Source of the DNA: DAOTZS01 sp034434335
GTDB taxonomy: Bacteria > Chloroflexota > Anaerolineae > CG2-30-64-16
DNA: 13,041 nucleotides
Direction: 5' to 3'
Assembly: GCA_034434335.1 (NCBI GenBank)
Contig: DAOTZS010000004.1
Span: forward strand, 1 to 13,041
The position numbers and the translations under genes are program-made. Below, in pieces: positions 6,383 to 12,908 of the stretch. The notes beneath the pieces are model-generated. The model worked only from the letters and a program-made list of their open reading frames with translations. It was not told the origin of the DNA and made no database searches. Numbering within the stretch: the stretch's first letter is position 1; each line of letters opens with the position of its first letter.

Positions 6383-6856
6383 ATGACAGAGAGCTCGACT
6401 ATTCTTCGGGATGTGGTTTCGGCACACCCAGCGCGCAACCGGGTTAAGTTTATCCTGGGTGGGCTGGTGATCCTGGGGCTGGTGTCTTATCTGATCATCT
6501 CGTCCATCTCCAGCGCCGGCTCATACTACCGCGAGGTGGGTGAGGTGCTGGCTGATCAGGCCGGGTTGATCGGCAAGCCGCTGCGGGTCAGTGGCAATAT
6601 CGTGACCGAGAGCATCGCCTACGACGCCGCCACCCTCAGCCTCAACTTCCGTATCTCCGATACGGCGGACGCCAGTAAGCAACTGCCTGTCTATTTCCAC
6701 GGGGTCAAGCCGGATCAGATCCATCGCGAGGGGGCCAGCGCCATTGTGGAAGGCAGGTTGCGACCCGATGGCACGTTAGACGCCAGCAATTTGCTGCTGA
6801 AGTGCCCGTCGCGCTACGAGGAGTATGAAGAGGTTGAAGTCAAGGCGGTCGGGTAG
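6383..6856 (+). CDS. ccmE: Cytochrome c heme chaperone CcmE, Cys-x3-Tyr type
   Basis: CcmE binds heme covalently outside the membrane and hands it to the ligation machinery that attaches it to apocytochrome c. The 157-residue product has one N-terminal membrane helix (about 22-42) followed by an OB-fold domain with family blocks: LRVSGNIV (67-74), VYFHGVKPDQIHREGASAIV (103-122) and EGRLRPDGTLDAS (123-135). Classical CcmE uses His in LAKHDENY; here the place reads LLKCPSRY, with Cys141 and Tyr145. Cys-x3-Tyr versions are known from some sulfate reducers and archaea. The ATG has GGGAGG four bases upstream. It is the first gene of the operon, just after the promoter and the modular repeat. Confidence 0.93.
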   Translation: MTESSTILRDVVSAHPARNRVKFILGGLVILGLVSYLIISSISSAGSYYREVGEVLADQAGLIGKPLRVSGNIVTESIAYDAATLSLNFRISDTADASKQLPVYFHGVKPDQIHREGASAIVEGRLRPDGTLDASNLLLKCPSRYEEYEEVEVKAVG

Positions 6857-8246
6857 TGGGGTGGCGGGCGCGGAGGGTCACCGCATAGGTGGGCAGGCGA
6901 AAACGGTCGCCCGGGGGGCGGGTGGCCGTTTTTGCATCAAACTGCCGGCACGGGGCGTCGCGCCGTGGTACAGCATGGCTTTGGTTGGCCTGCTGGTGCT
7001 GTGGTTGCACCTCATCCCCCCGCACCTGTACGCGTCTCCACGCGGGCAGGAGCACCTGGCCGCGCGACCAGCGGTCCTGCCATACATTCGCACCCTCTCC
7101 ACACCCCGCCTGTTGCCGCAAGCCCCGGTGGCCGGATCAGGAGTGATTACTGGCACTGTGGTCAATGGCACCACAGGTCAGCCCGTCCCCGATCTGCCGG
7201 TGCTGCTGGGGATCATGGACGGCTCAACTGTGGTCGAGGAGCGGTCGGCGACCACCGATGCAGAGGGGGTATACCGGTTTGAGGGGCTGTCCACCGAGCC
7301 TGGGTTGGTCTATGTGGCCAGGGCTGAGTATCCTGCTGGCATCCCCTATAGCTCCGCGGTGGCCAGCTTCAGCGCTGACCAGCCTACCCTTCATCTGCCG
7401 ATAGAGGTGTTTGATACGACGACCGATGGCAGCGCCATCTGGGCTGAGCGGGTGCATTTTATCGTCGAGTTCGCGGCCGGCCGGGCGCTGATCGCCGAAA
7501 TGGTCGTCTTTAGCCTGGGTGGCAACCGGACATATATCGGCGATGGCACAGGTGTCCTGCGTTTCACCCTGCCGGCCGGGGCCCAGGGGGTGGTGATCAG
7601 CGACGACGAGGGAAGTGGGCGCTACAGGCATACCAACGGTGGGTTTGTAGACACCTGGCCCCTGCCGCCTGGCCAATTCGTGCGCCAGATCCTCTTCCGC
7701 TATGCCCTGCCGTACTCCGGCGACACCCTCCAATTAGACCGCACCCTGGCTTATCCCATCCGAAACATCAACGTGTTGATCAGTGACCCTGGGGGCGGTT
7801 CGGCTCAGGGCCCAACCTTGAAAGTAACCAGTGGTCAACTGATGGACGAAGGGGTACGTCAGACCCCGAGTGGCCGTTTCATCAGCCTGGTCGGCCAGAA
7901 CCTGCCGGCCAACCATTCCATTCAGATCAGCATCGCCAACCTCTCGGCCTTGACGGCCAGAGGGGTGGTTTCCGCCCCCATGGGGCTTGAGCGTGCCAGC
8001 CTGGCCATTGCTGTGTCTGCGGTGGCTCTGATCGCCGTGGTGGTGGCCGCCAGGCCCCTGTGGCGACGTCGGGTTTCGTCTGCTTCTCAGGTGGCTTCCC
8101 ACGCGCGGGACAGCCTGATAGACGCCCTGGCCAGGCTGGAGAATGCTTACGAGGCCGGGGAGGTGTCTGAAGCAGCCTACCGGGATCAGCGGCGGCGGCT
8201 GAAAGCGCAGTTGCTGGACGTGTTGCGTGAGGAGGCGAGGCGGTGA
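6825..8246 (+). CDS. Membrane-anchored protein with carboxypeptidase-regulatory-like domain
   Basis: I do not know an assigned role. Counting from the ATG at 6825: a hydrophobic signal-like segment (51-70), a carboxypeptidase-regulatory-like beta domain (about 106-195, GVITGTVVNGTTGQPVPDLP), a second all-beta region (205-372), one membrane helix (391-410), a basic stretch, and a cytoplasmic helical hairpin (429-473) patterned like LxxLxxAYEAGEVSEAAYxxxxxxLKAQLL. That hairpin resembles the cytoplasmic loop of CcmI and also SHOCT-type tails. The start is uncertain: the ATG at 6825 overlaps ccmE by 32 bases and its GAGGAG is too close; a GTG at 6861 is an alternative. The protein lies between ccmE and ccmA in an unbroken operon, so a part in cytochrome c assembly is a fair guess from context. 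Confidence 0.8.
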   Translation: MKRLKSRRSGSGVAGAEGHRIGGQAKTVARGAGGRFCIKLPARGVAPWYSMALVGLLVLWLHLIPPHLYASPRGQEHLAARPAVLPYIRTLSTPRLLPQAPVAGSGVITGTVVNGTTGQPVPDLPVLLGIMDGSTVVEERSATTDAEGVYRFEGLSTEPGLVYVARAEYPAGIPYSSAVASFSADQPTLHLPIEVFDTTTDGSAIWAERVHFIVEFAAGRALIAEMVVFSLGGNRTYIGDGTGVLRFTLPAGAQGVVISDDEGSGRYRHTNGGFVDTWPLPPGQFVRQILFRYALPYSGDTLQLDRTLAYPIRNINVLISDPGGGSAQGPTLKVTSGQLMDEGVRQTPSGRFISLVGQNLPANHSIQISIANLSALTARGVVSAPMGLERASLAIAVSAVALIAVVVAARPLWRRRVSSASQVASHARDSLIDALARLENAYEAGEVSEAAYRDQRRRLKAQLLDVLREEARR

Positions 8247-9025
8247 GAGCGGGACCGGGTGCCGATGCAGGGAGAGCCTCCAGCGCGGGTCGGCCTATGA
8301 TCGAGCTGCGCCAGCTCAGCAAGGCATTCGGCAGCAAAGTGGTCTTGCGCGCGCTGGACCTCTCGGTGGCGGAGGGCGAGTCACTGGTCATCTTCGGGCC
8401 CAACGGGGCGGGCAAGACGACTTTGATCCGCATCCTGGCGGGGCTGAGCCGGCCATCTGCGGGCACGGTTTACATCGGTGGGCTGGACCTGCGGACGCAT
8501 GCCCAGGGGATCCGGCGCTATCTGGGGGTTGTCTCCCATGCGCCGTTGCTTTATGAGAGCCTGACCGCCGAAGAGAATCTGCGTTTTTTTGCTCGCCTGT
8601 ACGGCCTGGAGGACGCCGAGCCGCGGCTCAGCGCTCTGCTGGAGCGGGTAGGACTGGCCGGCCGGCGAGGGGACCTGGTGCGCACCTTCTCGCGCGGTAT
8701 GGTCCAGCGCCTGGCCATCGTGCGCGCGCTGCTGCATGATCCGCTGGTGTTGCTGTTGGATGAGCCGGATACAGGGCTCGATCCCCAGGCGGCCGAGATG
8801 TTGCACGCCCTGCTGGCAGAGGTGAGCGGCCGGTCTGGCGATCAGCCAGGTCCGATGCGGACCATTGTCACCGTTACCCATCATCTGGAGCGTGGGCTGG
8901 CCATGGCCGACCGGGTGGCCATCCTGGTTGCTGGCCGGCTGGTCTTTCAGGCCAGGGCGCGCGACCTCACCCCAGGCGAGTTCCGGCCCCTTTATGAGCG
9001 TTACTGCGGGGGAGGAGGCCGATGA
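8243..9025 (+). CDS. ccmA: Heme exporter ATP-binding protein CcmA
   Basis: CcmA is the ATPase of the CcmABCD complex, which releases heme-loaded CcmE. The 260-residue product is one ABC domain: Walker A GPNGAGKTT (52-60), a CcmA-like SHAPLLYESLTAEENL block (98-113), a divergent signature FSRGMVQRL (149-157, in place of LSGGQ), Walker B LLLDEP (170-175), D-loop TGLD (177-180) and switch His213. I chose the GTG at 8243 because GGAGG (8231-8235) sits seven bases upstream and the codon overlaps the previous stop as GTGA. This adds 18 residues before Met19 (ATG 8297), where homology begins and where no ribosome binding site is visible. It overlaps ccmB by 4 bases. Confidence 0.93.
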   Translation: MRAGPGADAGRASSAGRPMIELRQLSKAFGSKVVLRALDLSVAEGESLVIFGPNGAGKTTLIRILAGLSRPSAGTVYIGGLDLRTHAQGIRRYLGVVSHAPLLYESLTAEENLRFFARLYGLEDAEPRLSALLERVGLAGRRGDLVRTFSRGMVQRLAIVRALLHDPLVLLLDEPDTGLDPQAAEMLHALLAEVSGRSGDQPGPMRTIVTVTHHLERGLAMADRVAILVAGRLVFQARARDLTPGEFRPLYERYCGGGGR

Positions 9026-9693
9026 ACTACTGGCGGGCCGTGGCAGCCATCCTCTGGAAAGATGTGCGCGCCGAGCTGCGTACCAAGGATATCTTCAGCA
9101 GCATGTTTGTCTTTGCGGTGCTGGCGGTGGTGGTTTTCAATTTCGCCTTCGAGTTGCGCGTGCCGGACATGAGGATGGTAGCTCCCGGCATCATCTGGGT
9201 GGCAGTCAGCTTTGCGGGGACCCTGGGCCTCAACCGGGCGTTTGTGATCGAGCAGGATAGGGGGAGCCTGGCTGGCCTGCTCCTGGCGCCGGTGGATCGG
9301 TCGGCGATCTATTTCGGTAAGATGCTGGGGAACCTCTTGTTCATGCTGGTGGTTGAGGCGGTGTTGCTGCCCCTGGTGATGCTCTTTTTCAACCTGTCCC
9401 TGCTGACCTGGCAGCACCTGGTGGTGCTTTTGTTGGGCACGGTTGGCTTTGCAACGGTGGGCACTGTGTTCTCGGCCATGGCGGTGAATACGCGTGCGCG
9501 AGAGGTGCTGCTGCCAATTCTGCTCTTCCCGGTGCTGGTGCCTGTGCTGGTGGCTGGGGTCAAGATGACGGGCGGGCTGCTGGATGGCCAGTCCCTGGCC
9601 GAGATGGGCAACTGGTTGCGCCTGGTGGTGATCTACGATGTCGGGTTTGCGCTGGTGGCCTACCTGACCTTCGATTACGTGGTGGAGGAATAA
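9022..9693 (+). CDS. ccmB: Heme exporter membrane protein CcmB
   Basis: CcmB is the membrane partner of CcmA. The 223-residue length fits the family and about six hydrophobic helices are visible. Family features include the N-terminal WKDVRAELRTKD (12-23), GIIWVAVSFAGTLGLNRAF (56-74), EQDRGSLAGLLLAPVDRSAI (77-96) and the FPVLVPVL block (169-176). It starts with an ATGA overlap with ccmA, with GGAGG four to eight bases before the ATG, so the two are translationally coupled. Confidence 0.94.
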   Translation: MNYWRAVAAILWKDVRAELRTKDIFSSMFVFAVLAVVVFNFAFELRVPDMRMVAPGIIWVAVSFAGTLGLNRAFVIEQDRGSLAGLLLAPVDRSAIYFGKMLGNLLFMLVVEAVLLPLVMLFFNLSLLTWQHLVVLLLGTVGFATVGTVFSAMAVNTRAREVLLPILLFPVLVPVLVAGVKMTGGLLDGQSLAEMGNWLRLVVIYDVGFALVAYLTFDYVVEE

Positions 9694-9711
9694 CGTCAGG
9701 GAGAGTGGGCA

Positions 9712-10404
9712 ATGATCCGGTCTGATCTGCGGCTGACAATCTTGACTGTGCTCGCTGGGGCAGGGATGGTGGTTGCCATTTTGTTCGCGCTGGTATGGGC
9801 GCCAGATGCCGTGGGCCTCACGCGGCCCGAGACGTATGCCCAACGCATCATCTACTTTCATGTCCCCAGCGCCTGGCTCAGCATGTTGGCCTTTGGGGTG
9901 ACTACGGTCGCAGGTATCAGCTATCTGGTCAGGGGGCAGCGGAGGTGGGATTCCCTGGCCCTCTCGTCGGCCGAGTTGGGCATCGTCTTCACCCTGGCTG
10001 CTACTGCCAGCGGCTCGGTGTGGGCCAAGCCAGCCTGGAACGTATGGTGGACATGGGACCCCAGGTTGACGACTTATACAATCGTCATTTTGCTGTATCT
10101 CAGCTATTTCATGCTGCGCAGCGCCATCGAAGACCCCGGCCGGCGAGCCCGTTTTGCCTCGGTATATGGGATCTTCGCTTTCCTCAGCGTGCCGATCACT
10201 TTCTTCTCCATCCGCTGGTGGCGGACTATCCATCCGGTGCTCTTCGACGCCAAGAACTTCGGGCTGTCGGCCGGGATGCGGCCGGCTTTCTTCTTCAGCC
10301 TGGCTGCTTTTACCTTGCTCTACGTGGTGCTGCTGCTGCATCGCCTGCGACTGGAGATGGCCAGAGAAGAGGTGGAGGCTCTGAGGGAGCAGTTGGGGCT
10401 TTAG
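9712..10404 (+). CDS. ccmC: Heme-handling membrane protein CcmC
   Basis: CcmC presents heme on the outer face of the membrane and loads it onto CcmE. The 230-residue product shows six hydrophobic helices, the tryptophan-rich WWD domain WAKPAWNVWWTWDPRLT (104-120) and two flanking histidines, His50 in IIYFHVPSAW and His174 in RTIHPV, the usual axial heme ligands of the heme-handling family. It is too short to be CcmF or CcsA. The C-terminus is a charged helix (211-230). It lies 18 bases after ccmB and is followed directly by the small ccmD-like gene. Confidence 0.95.
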   Translation: MIRSDLRLTILTVLAGAGMVVAILFALVWAPDAVGLTRPETYAQRIIYFHVPSAWLSMLAFGVTTVAGISYLVRGQRRWDSLALSSAELGIVFTLAATASGSVWAKPAWNVWWTWDPRLTTYTIVILLYLSYFMLRSAIEDPGRRARFASVYGIFAFLSVPITFFSIRWWRTIHPVLFDAKNFGLSAGMRPAFFFSLAAFTLLYVVLLLHRLRLEMAREEVEALREQLGL

Positions 10405-10418
10405 AAAGGAGCTGAAGT

Positions 10419-10577
10419 ATGGGCTACATGGTGGCAGGGTATCTGATCATCTGGCTGGCTGCGTTCGCCTTCATCTTCAGCATGATCAAGCGCCAGCGGG
10501 ATCTGGAGCGAGAGGTGGCGATGTTGAAGGAGCTCATCCGCGAGCGGGCGTCGCAGGGAGGGGGTACCGATTGGTGA
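10419..10577 (+). CDS. ccmD: Small CcmD-like membrane protein
   Basis: A short open frame encodes 52 residues. One hydrophobic helix spans residues 4-22 (MVAGYLIIWLAAFAFIFSM); a basic turn, KRQR, and a charged amphipathic helix (28-44, leucines and glutamates) follow, giving an N-out, C-in design. CcmD proteins are small single-helix components that hold CcmC and CcmE to the CcmAB transporter, and they usually sit directly after ccmC, as here. The start is well supported by AAAGGAG (10405-10411) seven bases upstream, beginning right after the ccmC stop. It is easy to miss because of its size. Sequence identity with classical CcmD is weak, so the name rests on position, size and topology. Confidence 0.85.
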   Translation: MGYMVAGYLIIWLAAFAFIFSMIKRQRDLEREVAMLKELIRERASQGGGTDW

Positions 10578-10611
10578 GGTGGCGGCCCAGCCTGTGCTGG
10601 AGAGGTGTGCC

Positions 10612-11451
10612 ATGAACCATGGGCATCGGTGGCGGACGTTTGGGCACGCGTTGGCGTTTGTGGCTGGCTTCAGCACAGTATTCGTGGTGTTGGGCGCCTC
10701 GGTGGCCTTCTTCGGCTATGCGCTCAACCGCTATCTGCCCACAGTGGTCAAGATCGGTGGGGTTATTGTGATCCTATTCGGGCTGCAGATCGCGGGAGCG
10801 CTGGATGGGGTGGCTGGCCTGGTGCGCCGGACGGGAGCCGATCGCACTGTGCCTGGCCGCGTCTACCTCGCCTTTCTGGATGGCCTGGCTCGCCTGATAT
10901 ACACAGAGGGACGGCTACAGGTGCGCGCCGATCGGCGCTGGGGTTATCTCTCCTCGGCGGCAACAGGGGTATTTTTCTCCGCCGGCTGGATCCCTTGTGT
11001 CGGCCCGGTGCTGGCCGCCATCTACTTCCTGGCCAGTGACACGCAAACTGTGGCCCAGGGTGCGCTGCTGCTGGCAGTGTACTCGGCCGGATTGGGCATC
11101 CCGTTCTTGTTGACCGGCGCGGCCTTCAGCACCATGACAGGGTGGCTGCACCGCCTCAACCGCCATCTGGGCATCGTCTCCAGGTTGACAGGCCTGTTGC
11201 TGATTTTCGTTGGAGTGCTGCTGGCCATGGACCGGCTGGCATTTATCGCCCATCTTCTTGTGGCGCGCTTTGGCACCGGCCTGGCCAGCCTGGAATTGGA
11301 GTCGGCCTCCACCACAGCAGTCACCGTGCCCATTGCCTTTGTGGCTGGCCTTCTATCGTTCCTTTCCCCTTGTGTGTTGCCGCTGATCCCGGCCTATATC
11401 GGTTACCTGAGCGGCACCGCGCTGGGTGAGGGGACCATGGCTGGGGCGTAA
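10612..11451 (+). CDS. ccdA: CcdA/DsbD-family thiol-redox membrane protein, apparently circularly permuted
   Basis: CcdA carries electrons from cytoplasmic thioredoxin to thiol proteins outside the membrane, keeping apocytochrome cysteines reduced. Both redox cysteines are present: Cys129 in WIPCVGPVLAA and Cys254 in FLSPCVLPLIPAYIGYLSG. The order is abnormal. The SPCVLP helix normally opens the protein; here it closes it (residues 236-279), and the protein begins with RWRTFGHALAFVAGFSTVF (6-24), which normally follows that first helix. Six helices remain, an even number, so the permuted chain can keep the usual membrane orientation. The ATG at 10612 has GGAGAGG just upstream; in-frame GTG codons at 10579 and 10594 lack one. 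The next gene begins 3 bases after the stop. Confidence 0.88.
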   Translation: MNHGHRWRTFGHALAFVAGFSTVFVVLGASVAFFGYALNRYLPTVVKIGGVIVILFGLQIAGALDGVAGLVRRTGADRTVPGRVYLAFLDGLARLIYTEGRLQVRADRRWGYLSSAATGVFFSAGWIPCVGPVLAAIYFLASDTQTVAQGALLLAVYSAGLGIPFLLTGAAFSTMTGWLHRLNRHLGIVSRLTGLLLIFVGVLLAMDRLAFIAHLLVARFGTGLASLELESASTTAVTVPIAFVAGLLSFLSPCVLPLIPAYIGYLSGTALGEGTMAGA

Positions 11452-11454
11452 GAG

Positions 11455-12249
11455 ATGAGCCTTACTTCAGGGCCCGCCCAAGGGGGCAAGATGGTGGCCG
11501 GAGAGGAGATGCCTGTGACAGTGGAAGATAAGCAGCCCACGACGTGGGCCCTTACCCCTGGAGCGGGGTGGAAGGACCAGGTGGCCGGGGCCGTGGACCG
11601 TTTGAGCCTGGCGCTGGCGCGGCATTGGCTGGCTATCTTCAACCTTATGCTGGCTGTCTTCGTGGGGCTGGCATTTCTGGCGCCGGTGCTGATGCAGGTT
11701 GGCGCCCCTGCCGCGGGCCGGGCGATTTACTGGCTATACAGCCTGACCTGCCATCAGTTGCCGGAGCGGTCCTTCTTTCTCTTTGGGCCTCAGGCCACCT
11801 ATCGGCTGGAGGAGTTGGAGGCGTTGGGCGCATTGCCAGCGGGCCTAAGTGTCTTCCAGCGCCAGGCGTTGCACTTTCCCGGCTCGCCGCAGACGGGATA
11901 TAAGGTGGCATTATGCCAGCGTGATGTGGCCGTATGGGGCAGCATGCTGGTGGCCGGGGTGCTGTTTGCGCTGGTGCGTGGTTGGCTATGGCGCCGGAGG
12001 GTCGCCAGCCTGCCCAGGCTGCCGTTGTGGGCCTATGCCTTGTGTCTGGTGCCGCTGGCAATTGATGGGGGCACTCAGCTTGTGGGCTGGCGGGAGAGCA
12101 CCTGGCAGCTTCGGCTGGTGACGGGAGGGCTGTTTGGGGCTGCTACGGTATGGCTGGCTTATCCTTATGTCCAGGAAGCCATGGATGATGTGCTGCGCGG
12201 GCTCAAGGAGAGAAGCAGGCAGGTCATGGGAGGCTCAGGGGAGGGTTGA
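11455..12249 (+). CDS. DUF2085 family membrane protein
   Basis: The function of DUF2085 proteins is not known to me. The 264-residue product has about four to five membrane helices. The family pattern is visible: CHQLPERSFFLFG (99-111), ALCQRDVAVWGSMLVAG (152-168) and LAIDGGTQLVGWRESTWQLR (201-220) before a glycine-rich LVTGGLFGA helix. The Cys-His and Cys-x-Arg-Asp motifs flank the first outer loop and could bind metal or a cofactor. The loop between them (112-148) is longer and more polar than the rest. The start is uncertain: ATG 11455 follows the ccdA stop closely, while ATG 11509 has a better ribosome binding site (GGAGAGGAG). As last gene of the ccm operon it may act with cytochrome c or redox assembly; this is inference from position. 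Confidence 0.85.
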   Translation: MSLTSGPAQGGKMVAGEEMPVTVEDKQPTTWALTPGAGWKDQVAGAVDRLSLALARHWLAIFNLMLAVFVGLAFLAPVLMQVGAPAAGRAIYWLYSLTCHQLPERSFFLFGPQATYRLEELEALGALPAGLSVFQRQALHFPGSPQTGYKVALCQRDVAVWGSMLVAGVLFALVRGWLWRRRVASLPRLPLWAYALCLVPLAIDGGTQLVGWRESTWQLRLVTGGLFGAATVWLAYPYVQEAMDDVLRGLKERSRQVMGGSGEG

Positions 12250-12289
12250 GGAAATCACACCATAGCGGCGCAGGACCTGAGGCATAAAC

Positions 12290-12318
12290 TGGACAAAAGG
12301 CAGCCCTTGAGGTATATT
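12290..12318 (+). promoter_or_regulatory. Sigma-70 promoter of rpsT
   Basis: TGGACA (12290-12295) and TATATT (12313-12318) are separated by exactly 17 bases. Transcription would start near 12325, giving a short leader of about 28 bases before the rpsT start codon. rpsT can therefore be expressed apart from the ccm operon, although no terminator is visible between the two, so read-through is possible. Confidence 0.7.
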
Positions 12319-12352
12319 GGGGCCAACCATAAGTTTTTGGGGAGGTTTGAAG

Positions 12353-12640
12353 TTGCCAAATCTGAAGAGAAATCCGTCCGCGATGAAAAAGGCGCGCAGC
12401 GATGCGCGTAAAGCGCTCTATCGGGGCATGGTGCGCAGCAGGGCGCGCACCCATATCAAGAAGGTGCGTGCTTTGCTGGCGGCAGGAAAGATCACCGAGG
12501 CTGCTCAGGCCCTGCGGGAGGCGGTGCGCGCTCTGGACAAGGCCGCCGAGAAGGGGGTGATCCACAAGAACAACGCGGCACGCCGCAAGTCTCGTTTGAT
12601 GGCGGCTTTCAACAAGGCCAGGAGCCAGCTTCAGGCTTGA
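12353..12640 (+). CDS. rpsT: 30S ribosomal protein S20
   Basis: S20 binds 16S rRNA early in small-subunit assembly. The 95-residue, strongly basic product matches the family: NLKRNPSAMKKARSDARK near the N-terminus, a long helical middle, and the diagnostic KGVIHKNNAARRKSRLM (about 67-83). The start is TTG at 12353, with GGGGAGG (12339-12345) seven bases upstream. The only in-frame ATG (codon 11) would cut off conserved N-terminal sequence, and an upstream TTG at 12317 lies inside the promoter region. E. coli rpsT also starts with UUG, which is tied to its self-regulation. It is a single-gene unit with its own promoter and terminator. Confidence 0.95.
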   Translation: MPNLKRNPSAMKKARSDARKALYRGMVRSRARTHIKKVRALLAAGKITEAAQALREAVRALDKAAEKGVIHKNNAARRKSRLMAAFNKARSQLQA

Positions 12641-12661
12641 GAGAAGCTTGTTATTTGGACC

Positions 12662-12698
12662 AAATCGGCACCACCTGGGGTGCCGATTTTGGTTTTTT
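12662..12698 (+). terminator. Rho-independent terminator of rpsT
   Basis: AAATCGGCACC (12662-12672) and GGTGCCGATTT (12679-12689) form a perfect 11-bp stem with a 6-base loop, followed by TTTGGTTTTTT. It lies 21 bases after the rpsT stop. Confidence 0.92.
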
Positions 12699-12704
12699 GC
12701 AACT

Positions 12705-12865
12705 ATTCAGGCCGATTGAAATCGCCCCTCCTGGGCACTTCGTGCCTGGTGTCGGCCTACGCCGACACCCTTCATGTATGCATCACCAGAGAGGTCGGCG
12801 CAGGCCCAAAGAGGGTGACGCCTCGGGCGAGCCCTCGGCGTGGCCCTTCCAGTCACCGCCTGAAT
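12705..12865. repeat. Modular hairpin repeat, copy B
   Basis: Bounded by ATTCAGGC and GCCTGAAT, an 8-bp inverted terminus. It shares long near-identical blocks with copy A at 6190-6368: the first 22 bases, GCACTTCGTGCC, the GTGTCGGC hairpin (here a perfect 9-bp stem, 12748-12769), GCATCACCAGAGAGGTCGGC and CCAGTCACCGCCTGAAT. The right half of copy A's 10-bp hairpin is missing, and a GC-rich block of about 27 bases (12820-12846) is inserted in the loop of the final hairpin. Copy A has a similar block elsewhere and in reverse orientation. Confidence 0.8.
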
Positions 12866-12908
12866 GGTTACGGCTTTTTATAATGTCGAGCGCAGCGCCG
12901 CTGCGTCT

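Noticed and set aside
9001..10341. 446-codon reverse-strand frame
   Set aside because: It is antisense to ccmB and ccmC, and has the His/Gln-rich composition of an antisense shadow.
12680..12883. 67-codon frame after rpsT
   Set aside because: It begins in the rpsT terminator and runs through repeat copy B.
12879..12884. Perfect TATAAT box
   Set aside because: No -35 box lies at a suitable distance, and it points into the end of a reverse-strand frame, so it is probably chance.
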